DNA of 64,000 nt from Mordavella massiliensis (lineage in GTDB: Bacteria; Bacillota; Clostridia; Lachnospirales; Lachnospiraceae). How positions within the stretch are numbered: the first letter of the stretch is position 1; each line of letters opens with the position of its first letter. Positions 52,241 through 59,628 of this stretch are shown piece by piece. The notes below the pieces were generated by a model, which was given only the letters and a program-made list of their open reading frames with translations, searched no databases and had not been told where the DNA came from. Position numbers and translations under genes: made by a program. The DNA lies in the NCBI RefSeq assembly GCF_016902415.1, contig NZ_JACJLV010000002.1, forward strand, positions 1-64,000, written 5' to 3'.

Positions 52241-52564
52241 ATGGAAAACTTTGGCGATAACATTAAGAAAGTGATCCTTGCAGGGATCGGAGCGGTAGCA
52301 GTTACAGGAGAAAAGTCCAAAGAACTGTTGGACGAGATGGTGAAAAAGGGTGAACTGACCGTAGAGCAGGGGAAGGCCCTGAATGAAGAGTTGAAGCATA
52401 ACATTAAGAAGACCATGAAAGATAAGGTAAATTTGTCTGTAAAGGCTTCTTCTCCCGAAGACCTGGATACTCTGCTGGATGAGATGACGCCGGAGCAGAT
52501 CGCGCTGTTAAAGGAGCGGATCCAGGCAAAAGAAGAGTGTAAAGAAGAGGGTATGGATGAGTAA
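52241..52564 (+). CDS. Phasin-like small protein
   Basis: This 107-residue, largely helical protein starts with a short hydrophobic segment (IKKVILAGIGAVAVTGEKSK), continues with an amphipathic region (ELLDEMVKKGELTVEQGKAL) and ends in a charged tail. This resembles phasin-type polyhydroxyalkanoate granule proteins. It overlaps the following ABC1 kinase gene by 8 bases, so they are probably translated together. No PHA synthase is present, so granule binding is doubtful; a membrane- or lipid-associated partner of the kinase is more likely. GAAAGGAG precedes the ATG. Confidence 0.75.
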   Translation: MENFGDNIKKVILAGIGAVAVTGEKSKELLDEMVKKGELTVEQGKALNEELKHNIKKTMKDKVNLSVKASSPEDLDTLLDEMTPEQIALLKERIQAKEECKEEGMDE

Positions 52565-54140
52565 AGAACCAGCGACAGAGCAAAAAGGAAGGCTGCGGGA
52601 AATTACCGCGGTCCTGCGCAGGCACAGTATTACAAAGGGCGTGACGCCGGAAAAGCTGCGGCTGATCCTGGAGGATCTGGGACCAACCTTTATTAAGATC
52701 GGCCAGATTATGTCCATGCATTCGGACATTTTGCCCAAGCGGTACTGTGACGAGCTGATGCGGCTGTGTTATGATGTGGCTCCCATGCCGTTCCCGGAAG
52801 TGGCGGAGGTGATCGAGACCGCTTATGGCTGCCCCTTCTATGAGGTGTTTGCGGAGATCGATGAGACGCCGCTTGGTTCGGCGTCGATCGCCCAGGTGCA
52901 CCGGGCGGTGCTGCTGGATGGAAGCCCTGTGGTGGTGAAGGTCCAGAGAAAAGGGATCTATGAGACCATGGCCAGGGATATTGCGCTTCTTCATAAGGCG
53001 GTGAAGCTGGTGCCGCCGGTGAGCATCAAGGGCATGGTGGACCTGAACATGGTGCTGGATGAACTGTGGAGCGTGACCAGGGAAGAGATGAACTTCCTGA
53101 CGGAAGCGGCCAATATGGAAGAATTCCGCAAGAATAACCAGGATGTGGCTTATGTGGATACGCCCAGGATCTATCAGGAGTATACCACCATGCAGGTCCT
53201 GGTGATGGAGTTTGTCGAAGGCTGCGGCGTCAATGATAAGGAATATCTGCTGGAAAATGGGTACGATCTCCAGGAGATCGGCAGCAAGCTGGTGGATAAT
53301 TATATCAAGCAGGTCATGGAGGACGGATTCTTCCATGCGGATCCCCATCCGGGCAATGTAAAGATCCGGGAAGGTAAGATCGTCTGGATGGACATGGGCA
53401 TGATGGGGCGCCTCACCGACCGGGACAGGGAACTGATCGGGCGTGCGGTGGAAGGCATAGCCATGAACGATATCGGCGTCATCCAGGATGTGGTGATGGA
53501 GCTGGGAGAGTTTAAGGAAAAGCCGGATCCCAGCGTATTGTATGAAGGGATCAGTGAGCTGATGAGCAAGTACGGTTCCCTGGATCTCGGGCAGATCGAT
53601 ATCGCGGAAGTGATGATGGATCTGATGGAGGTCATGAAGGAGAATAAGATCATCATGCCGCACGGGCTGACGATGCTGGCCCGGGGACTGACGCACATGG
53701 AAGGTGTGCTGGCGGATATTGCCCCGGACATTAATATGATCGAGATCGCCTCCCGGCGGATGGCGGGCAGGTATCTTCTGGGAAGGGACTGGAAGAAGGA
53801 GCTGAAAAACAGCGGCAAGACCATTTTCCGGTCCATACATAAGGCGCTGGATATCCCTGCGCTTGTGTCAGATATGCTGCACGGATATATGAAAGGACAG
53901 ACCAAAGTGAATCTGGACCTTCATGCGTCTGTGGAACTGGAGCGGCTTTTGCGCCGGATGGTCCGGAATATTGTGATGGGCCTGTGGGTGATGGCCCTTC
54001 TGATCAGCTCCAGTATTATCTGTACGACAGATATGAAGCCGAAGATCATGGGGATCCCGGCTCTGGGAGCTTTTGGGTATGTGATCGCATTTTGTATCGT
54101 CATGTACGTATTTCTCAAGCATATATTTTCGCGGAAATAA
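52557..54140 (+). CDS. ABC1/AarF/UbiB-family atypical kinase
   Basis: This 527-residue protein kinase-like protein has the family's N-terminal extension with GPTFIKIGQIMS (KxGQ motif), the Ala-rich nucleotide loop PLGSASIAQVHR, the invariant Lys in VVVKVQRKG, the catalytic segment FHADPHPGNV, metal-binding DMGMMG, and two C-terminal helices (IVMGLWVMALLISSSIICT, then a second). UbiB-type proteins support isoprenoid lipid (quinone) metabolism as ATPases. Anaerobes of this kind lack ubiquinone, so the substrate is unclear. It overlaps the phasin-like gene. Confidence 0.9.
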   Translation: MSKEPATEQKGRLREITAVLRRHSITKGVTPEKLRLILEDLGPTFIKIGQIMSMHSDILPKRYCDELMRLCYDVAPMPFPEVAEVIETAYGCPFYEVFAEIDETPLGSASIAQVHRAVLLDGSPVVVKVQRKGIYETMARDIALLHKAVKLVPPVSIKGMVDLNMVLDELWSVTREEMNFLTEAANMEEFRKNNQDVAYVDTPRIYQEYTTMQVLVMEFVEGCGVNDKEYLLENGYDLQEIGSKLVDNYIKQVMEDGFFHADPHPGNVKIREGKIVWMDMGMMGRLTDRDRELIGRAVEGIAMNDIGVIQDVVMELGEFKEKPDPSVLYEGISELMSKYGSLDLGQIDIAEVMMDLMEVMKENKIIMPHGLTMLARGLTHMEGVLADIAPDINMIEIASRRMAGRYLLGRDWKKELKNSGKTIFRSIHKALDIPALVSDMLHGYMKGQTKVNLDLHASVELERLLRRMVRNIVMGLWVMALLISSSIICTTDMKPKIMGIPALGAFGYVIAFCIVMYVFLKHIFSRK

Positions 54141-54158
54141 CGGGAGATGGATTTGGGT

Positions 54159-54674
54159 ATGACAGGAACAGACAGAAGAAATGATATGATCCGGCGGATC
54201 CGGGAAAGCAACAGCCCGGTCTCCGGCGCTGCGCTGGCGGCCTGTTATCAGGTGAGCCGGCAGGTGATCGTGCAGGATATCGCGCTTTTGCGGGCGGCCG
54301 GTTATGAGGTGATCTCCACCAACCGGGGATATGTGCTGGCCGGGACCGGGGAGGTATCCCGGCTTTTGAAGGTGTGCCATACGGACGACCAGCTGGAGGC
54401 GGAGCTGTGCGCGGTGGTGGATCTGGGCGGCTGCGTGAAAAATGTGGTGGTGCAGCACCGGGTGTATGGGCGTCTGGAAGCGGACTTGAATATTCGGTCC
54501 CGGAGAGATGTGGGGCGGTTTCTGGAGGATATGCGAAGCGGCAGGTCCAGTCCGCTTAAGAATATCACTTCCAATTATCATTACCACCTGATCACGGCAG
54601 ACAGCGAGGAGACGCTGGATCTGATCGAGCAGGTGTTGAAAGAAAAGAAGATACTGGTAACGGTTGACGGCTAG
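54159..54674 (+). CDS. Niacin-responsive repressor NiaR-like (HTH plus 3H domain)
   Basis: This 171-residue regulator has an N-terminal biotin-repressor-type helix-turn-helix (VSGAALAACYQVSRQVIVQD) and a C-terminal 3H domain named for its three conserved His residues; here His occur in KVCHTDD, VVQHRVYG and SNYHYHLI. NiaR represses NAD synthesis and niacin uptake genes when niacin is present. None of those genes is in this window, so targets must lie elsewhere. The ATG at 54159 is chosen with GGGAG upstream; the ATG at 54147 is a close alternative. The metal permease follows after 11 bases. Confidence 0.88.
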   Translation: MTGTDRRNDMIRRIRESNSPVSGAALAACYQVSRQVIVQDIALLRAAGYEVISTNRGYVLAGTGEVSRLLKVCHTDDQLEAELCAVVDLGGCVKNVVVQHRVYGRLEADLNIRSRRDVGRFLEDMRSGRSSPLKNITSNYHYHLITADSEETLDLIEQVLKEKKILVTVDG

Positions 54675-54685
54675 AAAGGAATCGA

Positions 54686-55534
54686 ATGGAAATTTTATTG
54701 CATACATTAGAGCACGCATGCGCGGACTGTCTGCGCATGCTGCCGTTTTTATTTGCGGCTTTTTTGCTGATCGAGGGCCTGGAGCATTACTCGGGAAAGC
54801 ACAGCGCAAGAATCATGGAAAAAGTAGGGAAGGCGGGGCCTGTTGTGGGCGCGGCTGCAGGCTGCGTGCCGCAATGCGGGTTTTCCGTTATGGCGGCGAA
54901 TCTGTACGCAGGCGGGGTCATTTCCGTGGGAACCCTTCTGGCGGTGTTCCTCGCCACTTCCGATGAGGCGGTGCTGATCCTCCTTGGGAATCCGCAGTAT
55001 GCCCCGGAGGTGGGGCGTCTCCTGGCGGTCAAGGTGGTGATCGCCATTGCAGGCGGGTATGTGGCGGATCTGTGCCTGAAAGACCGGCTGTCCGGGAAAA
55101 AGGAAGAGGGCATCCTGTGCGTAAACTGCGGCTGCCATGCAGATCACGCGGGGATCCTGATGCCGGCCTGGAGACATACCTTTCGATTGTTCCTCTATCT
55201 TTTTCTTTTTACCTGGATCCTGGATCTGTGCGTGGAGATCTTTGGCATACAGGGGCTTTCCGAATTTCTGCTGGGAGATACGGTATTCCAGCCAGTGATC
55301 GCCGCGGTGATCGGACTGATCCCCAACTGCGCGGCTTCGGTGATCTTAACAGAGCTTTATCTTAGCGGGGCGATCTCCTTTGCTTCTGTGGTGTCCGGGT
55401 TGTGTACCGGGGCGGGGGCCGGGCTGATCGTGCTCTTTAAAGTGAACCGGAACCGGAAAGAAAACGTAAAAATCATGATTATGCTGTATATTGTGGCTGT
55501 TGCGGCAGGATTGTTGTTGCAGTTTGTCAATTGA
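54686..55534 (+). CDS. Putative heavy-metal/manganese permease (ArsP_2-like)
   Basis: This 282-residue protein is a two-repeat, roughly ten-helix permease. The paired motifs GCVPQCGFSVMAANLYAGG and GLIPNCAASVILTELYLSG are at equivalent points of the two halves. A Cys/His cytoplasmic loop (CVNCGCHADHAG) between the halves looks metal-binding. The family is often annotated as putative manganese or arsenic-type exporter, but the substrate is unproven. It follows niaR by 11 bases and may share its transcript, although no functional tie is known. Confidence 0.82.
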   Translation: MEILLHTLEHACADCLRMLPFLFAAFLLIEGLEHYSGKHSARIMEKVGKAGPVVGAAAGCVPQCGFSVMAANLYAGGVISVGTLLAVFLATSDEAVLILLGNPQYAPEVGRLLAVKVVIAIAGGYVADLCLKDRLSGKKEEGILCVNCGCHADHAGILMPAWRHTFRLFLYLFLFTWILDLCVEIFGIQGLSEFLLGDTVFQPVIAAVIGLIPNCAASVILTELYLSGAISFASVVSGLCTGAGAGLIVLFKVNRNRKENVKIMIMLYIVAVAAGLLLQFVN

Positions 55535-55541
55535 TTCACAA

Positions 55542-55569
55542 TTGCTTTTTTTTTACAATGTGTTATAAT
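55542..55569 (+). promoter_or_regulatory. Predicted promoter of the DUF6465 gene
   Basis: TTGCTT, 16 bases (mostly T), then TATAAT. Confidence 0.55.
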
Positions 55570-55614
55570 AATTCATGGTCAGGCAGAAACCTGGCAAATT
55601 GAGGAGGAATTATC

Positions 55615-56040
55615 ATGGCTACAAAAAAAGCAAGTACAAGTACAGAAACAAAGAAAACAGCGACTGTGACAAAGGCTGCAGAGCCAGCTAAGACTCCCGC
55701 GGCAAAGACAACGACCGAGAAGGCAGCAGTAAAGACAGAAGAGAAGAAGACTACAGTAAAAGCGGCGGAAGAGAAGAAAGCGCCGGCTAAGGCTGCTGCA
55801 AAGAAGACGACAGCGAAGAAGACCACAGCAAAGAAAGACATCAAGGTAAATGCGATTGTGGAATATTACGGACAGCAGATGGATGAAAAAACGATTGTTG
55901 CAAATGTAAAGAAGGCATGGACAAAGTCCGGCAGAAAAGTCGGAGAGATCAAGACCATGGATCTTTATATCAAGCCGGAAGAGAGTGCGGTATACTATGT
56001 GATCAACGGTGTTGATACAGGAGCGGTTGCACTGTTCTAA
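55615..56040 (+). CDS. Lys/Ala/Thr-rich protein with DUF6465-like C-terminal domain
   Basis: The first 75 residues are almost only Lys, Ala, Thr, Glu and Pro (for example AAKKTTAKKTTAKKD), much like histone H1 or bacterial HU tails. Residues 76-141 form a compact domain beginning IKVNAIVEYYGQQMDEKTIV and ending YYVINGVDTGAVALF, which resembles DUF6465 of Clostridia. The function is not known. The basic tail suggests nucleic-acid or envelope-polymer binding. GAGGAGG precedes the ATG, and it has its own promoter and terminator, so it is probably well expressed. Confidence 0.8.
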   Translation: MATKKASTSTETKKTATVTKAAEPAKTPAAKTTTEKAAVKTEEKKTTVKAAEEKKAPAKAAAKKTTAKKTTAKKDIKVNAIVEYYGQQMDEKTIVANVKKAWTKSGRKVGEIKTMDLYIKPEESAVYYVINGVDTGAVALF

Positions 56041-56054
56041 AAGGTGTACATGCG

Positions 56055-56086
56055 GAGCGCCCGGATCTGGGGCGCTCTTTTTTTTC
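56055..56086 (+). terminator. Terminator of the DUF6465 gene
   Basis: GAGCGCCC and GGGCGCTC are followed by eight T. Confidence 0.93.
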
Positions 56087-56186
56087 GGAAAACTTTACTG
56101 ATCGGGGATTTACTGGTATAATAAGGGAAATAAAAATTGGAGTATACAAAGCGAGATAAGAATAAGGGACAAAGGAGAATAAAAAG

Positions 56187-56915
56187 ATGGAACAGTTAAG
56201 TGGAATTCAGGAGCAGCTGAACCAGATCGTGGAGGGGCAGCAGCTGAATGTATTCGCGGAAGGCGGAGCGGCAGTCGGCGTAGGAGCCGCGGCGGCGGGT
56301 ATCGTGGTCGGACTGCTGATCTGTTTCTTTGGATTGAAGCTTGTGAAGTTTCTGGGAGCCCTGGTGGGCTTCTTTGTGGGCGCTCTGATCGGAGCGGTCA
56401 TTGCCCTGGTGGCCGGGCTGGACGGGCTGGCCTTTGCAGGAGTCGTAGTGGCGGCCGGTGTAATCCTGGCGGTGCTTTCCTGGTTTTTGTACCGGATCGG
56501 CGTATTTTTCCTGGTGTTTCTCCAGGTGCTGGGAATCGCTTCTTCCATCCTTCAGCCCCAGTCGGTGGTGCTGACAGGGGTATGTGCCGTGGCGGCTCTG
56601 GTGGTTGCGATCCTGGCTGTGATCTATGTGGAGCCGTTTGTGATCATCGTGACCGGGCTGAGCGGAGGCGTGACAGCGGGAACCAATATCGCGGTCCTGG
56701 CCGGACTTGGGGAAAACGTCTGGATCGGTATTGGAATCGGCGCAGTCATTGCGGTGATAGGAATAATCGTTCAATTTATGATGCATTCCAGAAGGGTTGG
56801 AAAGAAGGAGAAAAATTTCTCCGAACAGGTGAAAGAGCAGGATTCTATGGAGTCTGAGGTGGAAAAGATGCGTCATCTTCTGGATGACGATGAAGACGAC
56901 GATTTGCAAGATTAG
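56187..56915 (+). CDS. DUF4203/TMEM198-like membrane protein
   Basis: This 242-residue protein has about seven Gly/Ala/Val-rich helices from residue 25 to 205 (VGAAAAGIVVGLLICFFGLK and LVGFFVGALIGAVIALVAG among them), preceded by a short soluble N-terminus and ending in an acidic tail (DDDEDDDLQD). The layout fits DUF4203/TM7-type proteins of unknown function. AAAGGAG precedes the start. It stands alone with no obvious partner. Confidence 0.7.
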   Translation: MEQLSGIQEQLNQIVEGQQLNVFAEGGAAVGVGAAAAGIVVGLLICFFGLKLVKFLGALVGFFVGALIGAVIALVAGLDGLAFAGVVVAAGVILAVLSWFLYRIGVFFLVFLQVLGIASSILQPQSVVLTGVCAVAALVVAILAVIYVEPFVIIVTGLSGGVTAGTNIAVLAGLGENVWIGIGIGAVIAVIGIIVQFMMHSRRVGKKEKNFSEQVKEQDSMESEVEKMRHLLDDDEDDDLQD

Positions 56916-56947
56916 AGTTAAAAACTTGCAAAATGAAAGTTTACTTG

Positions 56948-56976
56948 TTGATTTTTTGTCAATCATCCTGTATAAT
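56948..56976 (+). promoter_or_regulatory. Predicted promoter of pckA
   Basis: TTGATT, 17 bases, then an extended -10 TGTATAAT (hexamer 56971-56976). Confidence 0.6.
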
Positions 56977-57023
56977 GTGAGACGAATGAACTATAATAAA
57001 GAAAGAAAGAGGTAGAGCGAATC

Positions 57024-58628
57024 ATGTCAAAGATCGATTTAACACAGTACGGTATCACCGGAACAACAGAAATTGTTCACAATCCTTCTTACGAAATGCT
57101 GTTCGAGGAAGAGACGAACCCGAATCTGGAAGGTTTTGACAAGGGACAGGTCAGCGAGCTTGGCGCGGTCAATGTTATGACCGGTATTTACACAGGCCGT
57201 TCTCCGAAAGACAAATACATTGTGATGGATGAAAATTCCAAAGACACTGTATGGTGGCCGACAGAGGAGTATCCCAATGACAACCATCCGGCAACCCAGG
57301 AAGCATGGGACGCAGTAAAGAAAATTGCCCAGGAAGAGCTTTCCGGCAAACGCCTTTTTGTAGTTGACGCATTCTGCGGCGCCAACAAAGATACACGTAT
57401 GGCGATCCGTTTCATTATGGAAGTTGCATGGCAGGCTCACTTCGTTAAGAATATGTTCATCCGCCCCACAGAGGAGGAGCTGGAGAACTTTGAGCCGGAC
57501 TTCATTGTATACAATGCGTCCAAAGCGAAAGTGGAGAATTACAAAGAGCTTGGCTTAAGATCCGAGACTGCGGCGATGTTTAATATCACAAGCCGCGAGC
57601 AGGTGATCGTGAATACCTGGTACGGCGGAGAGATGAAGAAAGGTATGTTCTCCATGATGAACTATTATCTGCCGCTGAAGGGCATTGCTTCCATGCACTG
57701 CTCTGCCAATACAGATATGAACGGCGAGAATACCGCGATCTTCTTCGGACTTTCCGGAACAGGCAAGACCACCCTTTCCACAGATCCGAAGAGACTGCTG
57801 ATCGGCGATGACGAGCATGGCTGGGACGACAACGGCGTATTTAACTTCGAGGGCGGCTGCTATGCGAAGGTAATTGATCTTGACAAAGATTCTGAGCCTG
57901 ACATTTACAATGCGATCAAGAGAAACGCGCTGCTTGAGAATGTCACCCTTGATGCAGAGGGACACATTGATTTCCATGATAAGAGCGTGACAGAGAATAC
58001 CCGTGTTTCCTATCCGATCGACCATATTGAAAAAATCGTGCGTCCGGTATCCGCAGCTCCGGCAGCGAAGAACGTGATCTTCCTGTCTGCAGATGCGTTC
58101 GGCGTACTTCCTCCGGTATCTGTACTGACTCCGGAGCAGACAGAATATTATTTCCTGTCCGGCTTTACAGCAAAGCTTGCAGGAACAGAGCGCGGCATCA
58201 CAGAGCCGACACCGACCTTCTCCGCATGTTTCGGACAGGCGTTCCTGGAACTGCATCCGACCAAGTATGCAGAAGAGCTGGTAAAGAGAATGAAAGAAAG
58301 CGGAGCCAAGGCTTATCTGGTGAACACCGGATGGAATGGAACCGGCAAGCGTATTTCCATTAAGGATACCCGCGGCATCATTGACGCGATCCTGAATGGA
58401 GCGATCCTGACAGCGCCGACCAAGAAGATTCCTTACTTCAACTTTGAAGTGCCCACAGAGCTTCCGGGAGTTGATCCTGCGATCCTGGATCCGCGCGATA
58501 CTTATGCAGATGCTTCTGAATGGGAAGCAAAAGCAAAAGATCTGGCAGCAAGATTTATCAAGAATTTCAAGAAATACGAAAGCAACGAGCTTGGCAAGGC
58601 TCTGGTTGCTGCCGGCCCACAGGAATAA
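57024..58628 (+). CDS. pckA: Phosphoenolpyruvate carboxykinase (ATP)
   Basis: PckA interconverts oxaloacetate plus ATP and PEP plus CO2 plus ADP. The 534-residue product has [14 protein letters not shown], the P-loop in [12 protein letters not shown], metal and substrate residues in MHCSANTD and [11 protein letters not shown], and [18 protein letters not shown] precedes the ATG. It has its own promoter and a strong terminator. In gut anaerobes it often runs towards oxaloacetate, fixing CO2 for succinate or biosynthesis; with ppdK and POR it sits at the PEP-pyruvate-oxaloacetate node. Confidence 0.97.
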   Translation: MSKIDLTQYGITGTTEIVHNPSYEMLFEEETNPNLEGFDKGQVSELGAVNVMTGIYTGRSPKDKYIVMDENSKDTVWWPTEEYPNDNHPATQEAWDAVKKIAQEELSGKRLFVVDAFCGANKDTRMAIRFIMEVAWQAHFVKNMFIRPTEEELENFEPDFIVYNASKAKVENYKELGLRSETAAMFNITSREQVIVNTWYGGEMKKGMFSMMNYYLPLKGIASMHCSANTDMNGENTAIFFGLSGTGKTTLSTDPKRLLIGDDEHGWDDNGVFNFEGGCYAKVIDLDKDSEPDIYNAIKRNALLENVTLDAEGHIDFHDKSVTENTRVSYPIDHIEKIVRPVSAAPAAKNVIFLSADAFGVLPPVSVLTPEQTEYYFLSGFTAKLAGTERGITEPTPTFSACFGQAFLELHPTKYAEELVKRMKESGAKAYLVNTGWNGTGKRISIKDTRGIIDAILNGAILTAPTKKIPYFNFEVPTELPGVDPAILDPRDTYADASEWEAKAKDLAARFIKNFKKYESNELGKALVAAGPQE

Positions 58629-58636
58629 AACAGATT

Positions 58637-58663
58637 TCCCCGGCGTAATGCCGGGGATTTTTG
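58637..58663 (+). terminator. Terminator of pckA
   Basis: TCCCCGGC and GCCGGGGA enclose GTAAT and are followed by TTTTT. Confidence 0.9.
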
Positions 58664-58714
58664 CCCTGTAAAATGATTTAGAGCGCTTGGAGCTTGAGTA
58701 AAGGAGGCATACCT

Positions 58715-59542
58715 ATGAAGCTGGATATGCATTGTCACATTAAAGAAGGCTCTCCTGACAGCAAAGTATCACTGGACGAGTATATTACGAAGCTGAAGGA
58801 GCATGGATTTGACGGGATGCTGATCACGGATCACGACACCTATAAGGGCTACCGTCACTGGAAATATGATATGAAGGGAAAGGTCCATGAAGATTTTGTG
58901 GTTTTAAAAGGGATCGAGTACGATACCTGCGACGGAGGCCACATTATCTGCATTATGCCGGAAGGGGTGAAGATGCGCTTGCTGGAGCTTCGCGGGCTGC
59001 CGGTGGCGGCGCTGATCGATTTTGTGCACCGTCACGGCGGGATCCTTGGCCCGGCACATCCCTGCGGGGAGAAATATCTGAGCTTTACCAATACCAAGAA
59101 ATATTATCAGGCTCCGGAGATCATGAAACGGTTTGATTTTATTGAGGCATTTAACGCCTGCGAGCAGGAAGATTCCAATGCCTGCGCCATGAAACTGGCC
59201 AAAAAGTATAAGAAGCCGGGGATCGGCGGAAGCGATGCCCATAAGATCGAATGCGTTTCCATGGGATATACGATCCTGCCGGAGTATGTGACCTGCGAGA
59301 CAGAACTGATCTCACTGATCCGGCGGAAAGTGCCGATCGAGGCCGGAGGCACGTACTATGGCAAGACCACCCGGGAGAAAATGGGCAAGGCAGGAAAGCT
59401 TCTGACCTATTCCTTCTGGTTCTACAATAAGGGCGGAGAGCTGCTCCGCAGGAAAAAGCGCAAAGAAAAAGGCGAGGTGGAAAACCCGCCGTCGCCGATC
59501 GATCCGATCGAAATTCCGTATCTGCAGAAACATACGCGGTAG
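58715..59542 (+). CDS. PHP-domain metal-dependent phosphoesterase
   Basis: This 275-residue protein has a PHP fold. MKLDMHCHIKEGSPDS carries the first metal-binding His pair, LITDHDTYKGY the DHD motif, KGIEYDTCDGGHI a Glu, AHPCGEK another His and GGSDAHKIECVSM the final Asp/His. PHP proteins hydrolyse phosphate esters or nucleotides. The C-terminal 50 residues are basic and low in conservation (LLRRKKRKEKGEVENPP). AAAGGAGG lies ahead of the ATG at 58715; the frame back to 58694 contains that site. Palindrome B6 begins on the last base of its stop codon. Confidence 0.9.
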   Translation: MKLDMHCHIKEGSPDSKVSLDEYITKLKEHGFDGMLITDHDTYKGYRHWKYDMKGKVHEDFVVLKGIEYDTCDGGHIICIMPEGVKMRLLELRGLPVAALIDFVHRHGGILGPAHPCGEKYLSFTNTKKYYQAPEIMKRFDFIEAFNACEQEDSNACAMKLAKKYKKPGIGGSDAHKIECVSMGYTILPEYVTCETELISLIRRKVPIEAGGTYYGKTTREKMGKAGKLLTYSFWFYNKGGELLRRKKRKEKGEVENPPSPIDPIEIPYLQKHTR

Positions 59543-59588
59543 CAAATGGGGACGTAGACCTTTTGCAAAGGTCTACGTCCCCATTTGC
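59542..59588. repeat. Palindrome B6 (perfect, 47 bp)
   Basis: GCAAATGGGGACGTAGACCT continues TT and pairs perfectly across 22 bases around loop TGC. It overlaps the last base of the PHP stop codon and lies between that gene and convergent feoB. Confidence 0.93.
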
Positions 59589-59591
59589 ATT

Positions 59592-59624
59592 TTGCCGTGT
59601 ACCTAATCGGCATTCAGGGTGTAC
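59592..59624. repeat. Motif C copy next to B6
   Basis: GCCGTGTACCTAATCGGC can pair GCCG/CGGC, followed by TCAGGGTGTACC, the C1 motif seen beside the RAYT gene. Confidence 0.6.
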
Positions 59625-59628
59625 CGCG

